From an uncultured Prevotellaceae bacterium (lineage in GTDB: Bacteria > Bacteroidota > Bacteroidia > Bacteroidales > Muribaculaceae): DNA of 37,732 bases. Under the pieces are notes generated by a model, which was not told where the DNA came from, searched no databases, and saw only the letters and a list, made by a program, of their open reading frames with translations. Each line of letters begins with the position of its first letter. The first letter of the stretch is position 1. The DNA lies in contig ONGE01000025.1 in assembly GCA_900317325.1 (NCBI GenBank), positions 1 to 37,732 on the forward strand, in the 5' to 3' direction. Position numbers and translations under genes: made by a program. Positions 35,933 to 37,732 of the stretch are shown one piece after another.

Positions 35933-37345
35933 ATGTCATTTTTCAAATCAATCAAGAACGCTTTTGGTGGTAACGATAACGAGGACTATGATGTTTTCGG
36001 CCAGCCCACCACTTTTGTAAACCCCTTTAGCAAGGACAAGAACGTGCCCGTGCACGACCAGCCTGTCCACGAAGACGTGAAAATCGATAAGGAAGAGGAA
36101 TACGCCATCGACGCTGAGTTCGCCGACAGGGCTGCCAGGCTGATGAATGAGCACACCCAGGCCGTGACCGAGGCCATCAAGCAGACCTGGAAAAAGGAAC
36201 GTGAGGAAATGGAGGCCATGGTCGAGGAGGCCAAGAAGACCGTCCAGGAGTATAAGGAGAAGATGCAGGTCGATGAGGCTTCCAAAAAGCAGGCCCAGTC
36301 CAAGACGCAGGAACTTAACGATAAGATTGCCGACCTTGAGGCCGAGCGCGACAAGCTGAATGTCGACAACAAGAGCCTTGAGAATCGCATCAAGGCCATG
36401 GAGGTTCGCGGTGAAGGTATCGAGGACCTCAACAGGCAGGTCGAGGAGAAGGACAGGACCATCGAGGACCTGACCCGTCAGCTGGCCGAGAAGACTGCCG
36501 AGATCGAGCGTCGTGACAAGTTGGCCGAGGAGGCTGCCGAGGGTCCCTCGGTTGAGCAGCTCCAGGGGGTGATTGCTGAGCGCGACACCACCATCGAGGA
36601 CTTGCGTGCCAAGGTGGCCGAGCTCGAGGAGAAACTCGAGGCTGCTGGCGTTGAGCTCAAGGCTGCCGAGGAACTCCAGAAGACCATCGAGGAGGTCCAG
36701 GACTTCAAGGACAAGAAGAATGCCGAGATTGCTGCCCTGCGTGAGCAGGTGGCCGACAAGCAGACGCTTGAATCGGAGTTCGACCAGATGCGCAAAGCGC
36801 ACATCGTGCTCCAGGATGAGAACGAGAACCTGAAAAAGACCATCGAGCAGCTCGAGCAGACGGCCAAGCAGAACGCCGATGTGCAGAACCGTCGCAGCAT
36901 CGAGACCGGTAACCTCATCGACGGCCTCAAGCAGCAACTTGCTTCGGTGAGCGCACTGGCCGAGGACTACAAGCGCAAGTACAACTCCTTGAGCCTCGAC
37001 GGCAACGAGAAGGCCGCCAACTTCGCCAAGATCACCGCCGAGCGTGATGACGCTAAGGCTGAGCTCAAGCGCACCCAGGTCACCCTCCAGAAGAAGCAGC
37101 ACGAGGCACAGGCCATGATGGACGCTATCTCCGAGAAGGATCACCGCATCGCTGCCCTCACCAAGCAGATCGAGGATCTCAACGCCGCTAAGGCCGCACA
37201 GCCCGCTGCAGTTCAAGAGCCGACCTTCGATGACCTGCCTCAGGACGATCCCGCACTCAGGTCTATTGACGACATCGACTGGGAAGACGACGGTTCCATG
37301 CCTCCCCATCCCGGAGAAGACCCGCGTCAACTCTCGTTGTTCTGA
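35933..37345 (+). CDS. Cytoplasmic coiled-coil protein with C-terminal clamp-binding peptide QLSLF
   Basis: I do not recognise a named family. The 470-residue product has no signal peptide or membrane segment. A short N-terminal region (about 1-55) with DVFGQPTTFVNPFSKDKN precedes a long, highly charged coiled coil (about 55-425) with repeated EDLxRQLxEK and DLRAKVAELEEKLE heptads. The last 40 residues are acidic and disordered-looking (DDLPQDDPALRSIDDIDWEDDGS). They end in RQLSLF, with QLSLF encoded by 37328-37342. QL[SD]LF is the consensus peptide by which DNA polymerases, MutS, Hda and others bind the beta sliding clamp. A role at the replication fork or nucleoid is therefore a testable inference. 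The gene stands alone after topA. Confidence 0.8.
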   Translation: MSFFKSIKNAFGGNDNEDYDVFGQPTTFVNPFSKDKNVPVHDQPVHEDVKIDKEEEYAIDAEFADRAARLMNEHTQAVTEAIKQTWKKEREEMEAMVEEAKKTVQEYKEKMQVDEASKKQAQSKTQELNDKIADLEAERDKLNVDNKSLENRIKAMEVRGEGIEDLNRQVEEKDRTIEDLTRQLAEKTAEIERRDKLAEEAAEGPSVEQLQGVIAERDTTIEDLRAKVAELEEKLEAAGVELKAAEELQKTIEEVQDFKDKKNAEIAALREQVADKQTLESEFDQMRKAHIVLQDENENLKKTIEQLEQTAKQNADVQNRRSIETGNLIDGLKQQLASVSALAEDYKRKYNSLSLDGNEKAANFAKITAERDDAKAELKRTQVTLQKKQHEAQAMMDAISEKDHRIAALTKQIEDLNAAKAAQPAAVQEPTFDDLPQDDPALRSIDDIDWEDDGSMPPHPGEDPRQLSLF

Positions 37346-37379
37346 TCGGTAAAAGAGGATTTCACATTATTACATAATA

Positions 37380-37420
37380 TCAGGGGCTGTCTCGTTTGGG
37401 GCAGCCCCTGAGTTATTTTT
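37380..37420 (+). terminator. Terminator after the coiled-coil gene
   Basis: TCAGGGGCTG at 37380-37389 pairs with CAGCCCCTGA at 37402-37411 around a 12-nt loop, followed by GTTATTTTTG. Confidence 0.88.
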
Positions 37421-37516
37421 GTCTGATTCGGGCGGAAAAATCTGCTTATCGCGTCCCCGTTCACGGCGGGTTTGTGTAGGGACCTGATTTGTGCCTTTGA
37501 TAGGCGATGCTAATAA

Positions 37517-37530
37517 GCGCCGAAAGGCGC
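37517..37530. other. Small GCGCC-GAAA-GGCGC hairpin
   Basis: A perfect 5-bp stem capped by a GAAA tetraloop, in an otherwise gene-free stretch (37421-37619). No other feature was found there. Confidence 0.4.
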
Positions 37531-37619
37531 AAAATGAGTCAAAATTATCGTTATACGATAAAATACCGCCATAAATTTGTTAACGTATGTTATTTATAAG
37601 ATTTTCTTGCTGAAATGTT

Positions 37620-37649
37620 TTGCCGGTTTGCGCGACGGCTGTAATTTTG
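37620..37649 (+). promoter_or_regulatory. Consensus promoter near the right edge
   Basis: TTG at 37620-37622, within TTTTG, then a 19-base spacer and TAATTTTG at 37642-37649. It matches the Bacteroidetes consensus exactly. The start site should fall near 37656, ahead of a gene outside the window or of a short RNA. Confidence 0.8.
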
Positions 37650-37660
37650 CATCGCTTTTC

Positions 37661-37698
37661 GGCTCACGAGACTCATGCGATTGAGTGAGCGGTTTTTT
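37661..37698 (+). terminator. Terminator-like hairpin just after the right-edge promoter
   Basis: GCTCA and CTCA in the 5' arm pair with TGAG and TGAGC in the 3' arm (ending at 37690), with a 5-nt bulge, then GGTTTTTTTT to 37698. Transcription from the promoter above would give an RNA of only about 40-45 nt if it stops here, so this looks like an attenuated leader or a tiny RNA. Confidence 0.6.
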
Positions 37699-37732
37699 TT
37701 GACGCCTTGTCTGAAGGGGCCGCGGTCGGGAA

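Overview
The window comes from a Bacteroidales genome, most likely a gut Prevotellaceae or Muribaculaceae relative. That assignment is an inference from gene content and signals: the order tuf-tRNA-Trp-secE-nusG-rplKAJL-rpoBC; repeated TTG-N19/20-TAnnTTTG promoters, the Bacteroidetes primary sigma factor pattern; weak or absent Shine-Dalgarno sequences; and secreted proteins ending in dockerin-like or Bacteroidetes sorting-type C-terminal domains.

Positions 1-12,740 hold core information-processing genes, all on the + strand. A 5'-truncated tuf is followed by a terminator, tRNA-Trp, secE, nusG, rplK, rplA, rplJ, rplL, a structured intergenic region, rpoB, rpoC and a strong terminator. A GT2 glycosyltransferase without an ATG start follows at about 12.88-13.86 kb.

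Positions 13.9-18.6 kb hold a first cobalamin-riboswitch operon: a BtuB-like TonB-dependent receptor, a BtuG-like surface beta-propeller lipoprotein overlapping it by one base, and a secreted protein with a dockerin pair. A convergent - strand gene (18.7-20.8 kb) encodes a large multidomain secreted dockerin protein. From 21.1 to 25.1 kb lie three secreted paralogues in tandem. Each has its own promoter and terminator, and together they carry four copies of one beta-rich module.

Positions 25.4-28.4 kb encode the oxygen-sensitive class III ribonucleotide reductase NrdD and its radical-SAM activase NrdG, separated by two arrays of 7-bp repeats. A nested-hairpin element and a second cobalamin riboswitch follow. 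The riboswitch precedes a two-gene unit. Its first gene is an 855-residue fusion joining, in one chain, homologues of the second and third proteins of the first B12 operon. Its second gene encodes a DUF4465-type protein whose C-terminal 141 residues nearly match those of a paralogue 9.5 kb upstream. I consider this second B12 unit the most novel part of the window.

The right end carries topA, preceded by unusual pyrimidine-rich repeats and an 18-bp palindrome, then a 470-residue cytoplasmic coiled-coil protein ending in QLSLF, an ideal sliding-clamp-binding peptide. The last 100 bases hold a perfect promoter followed within about 35 bases by a terminator-like hairpin, probably a leader for a gene beyond the window. 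No rRNA, CRISPR array, integrase, transposase or phage gene was seen.
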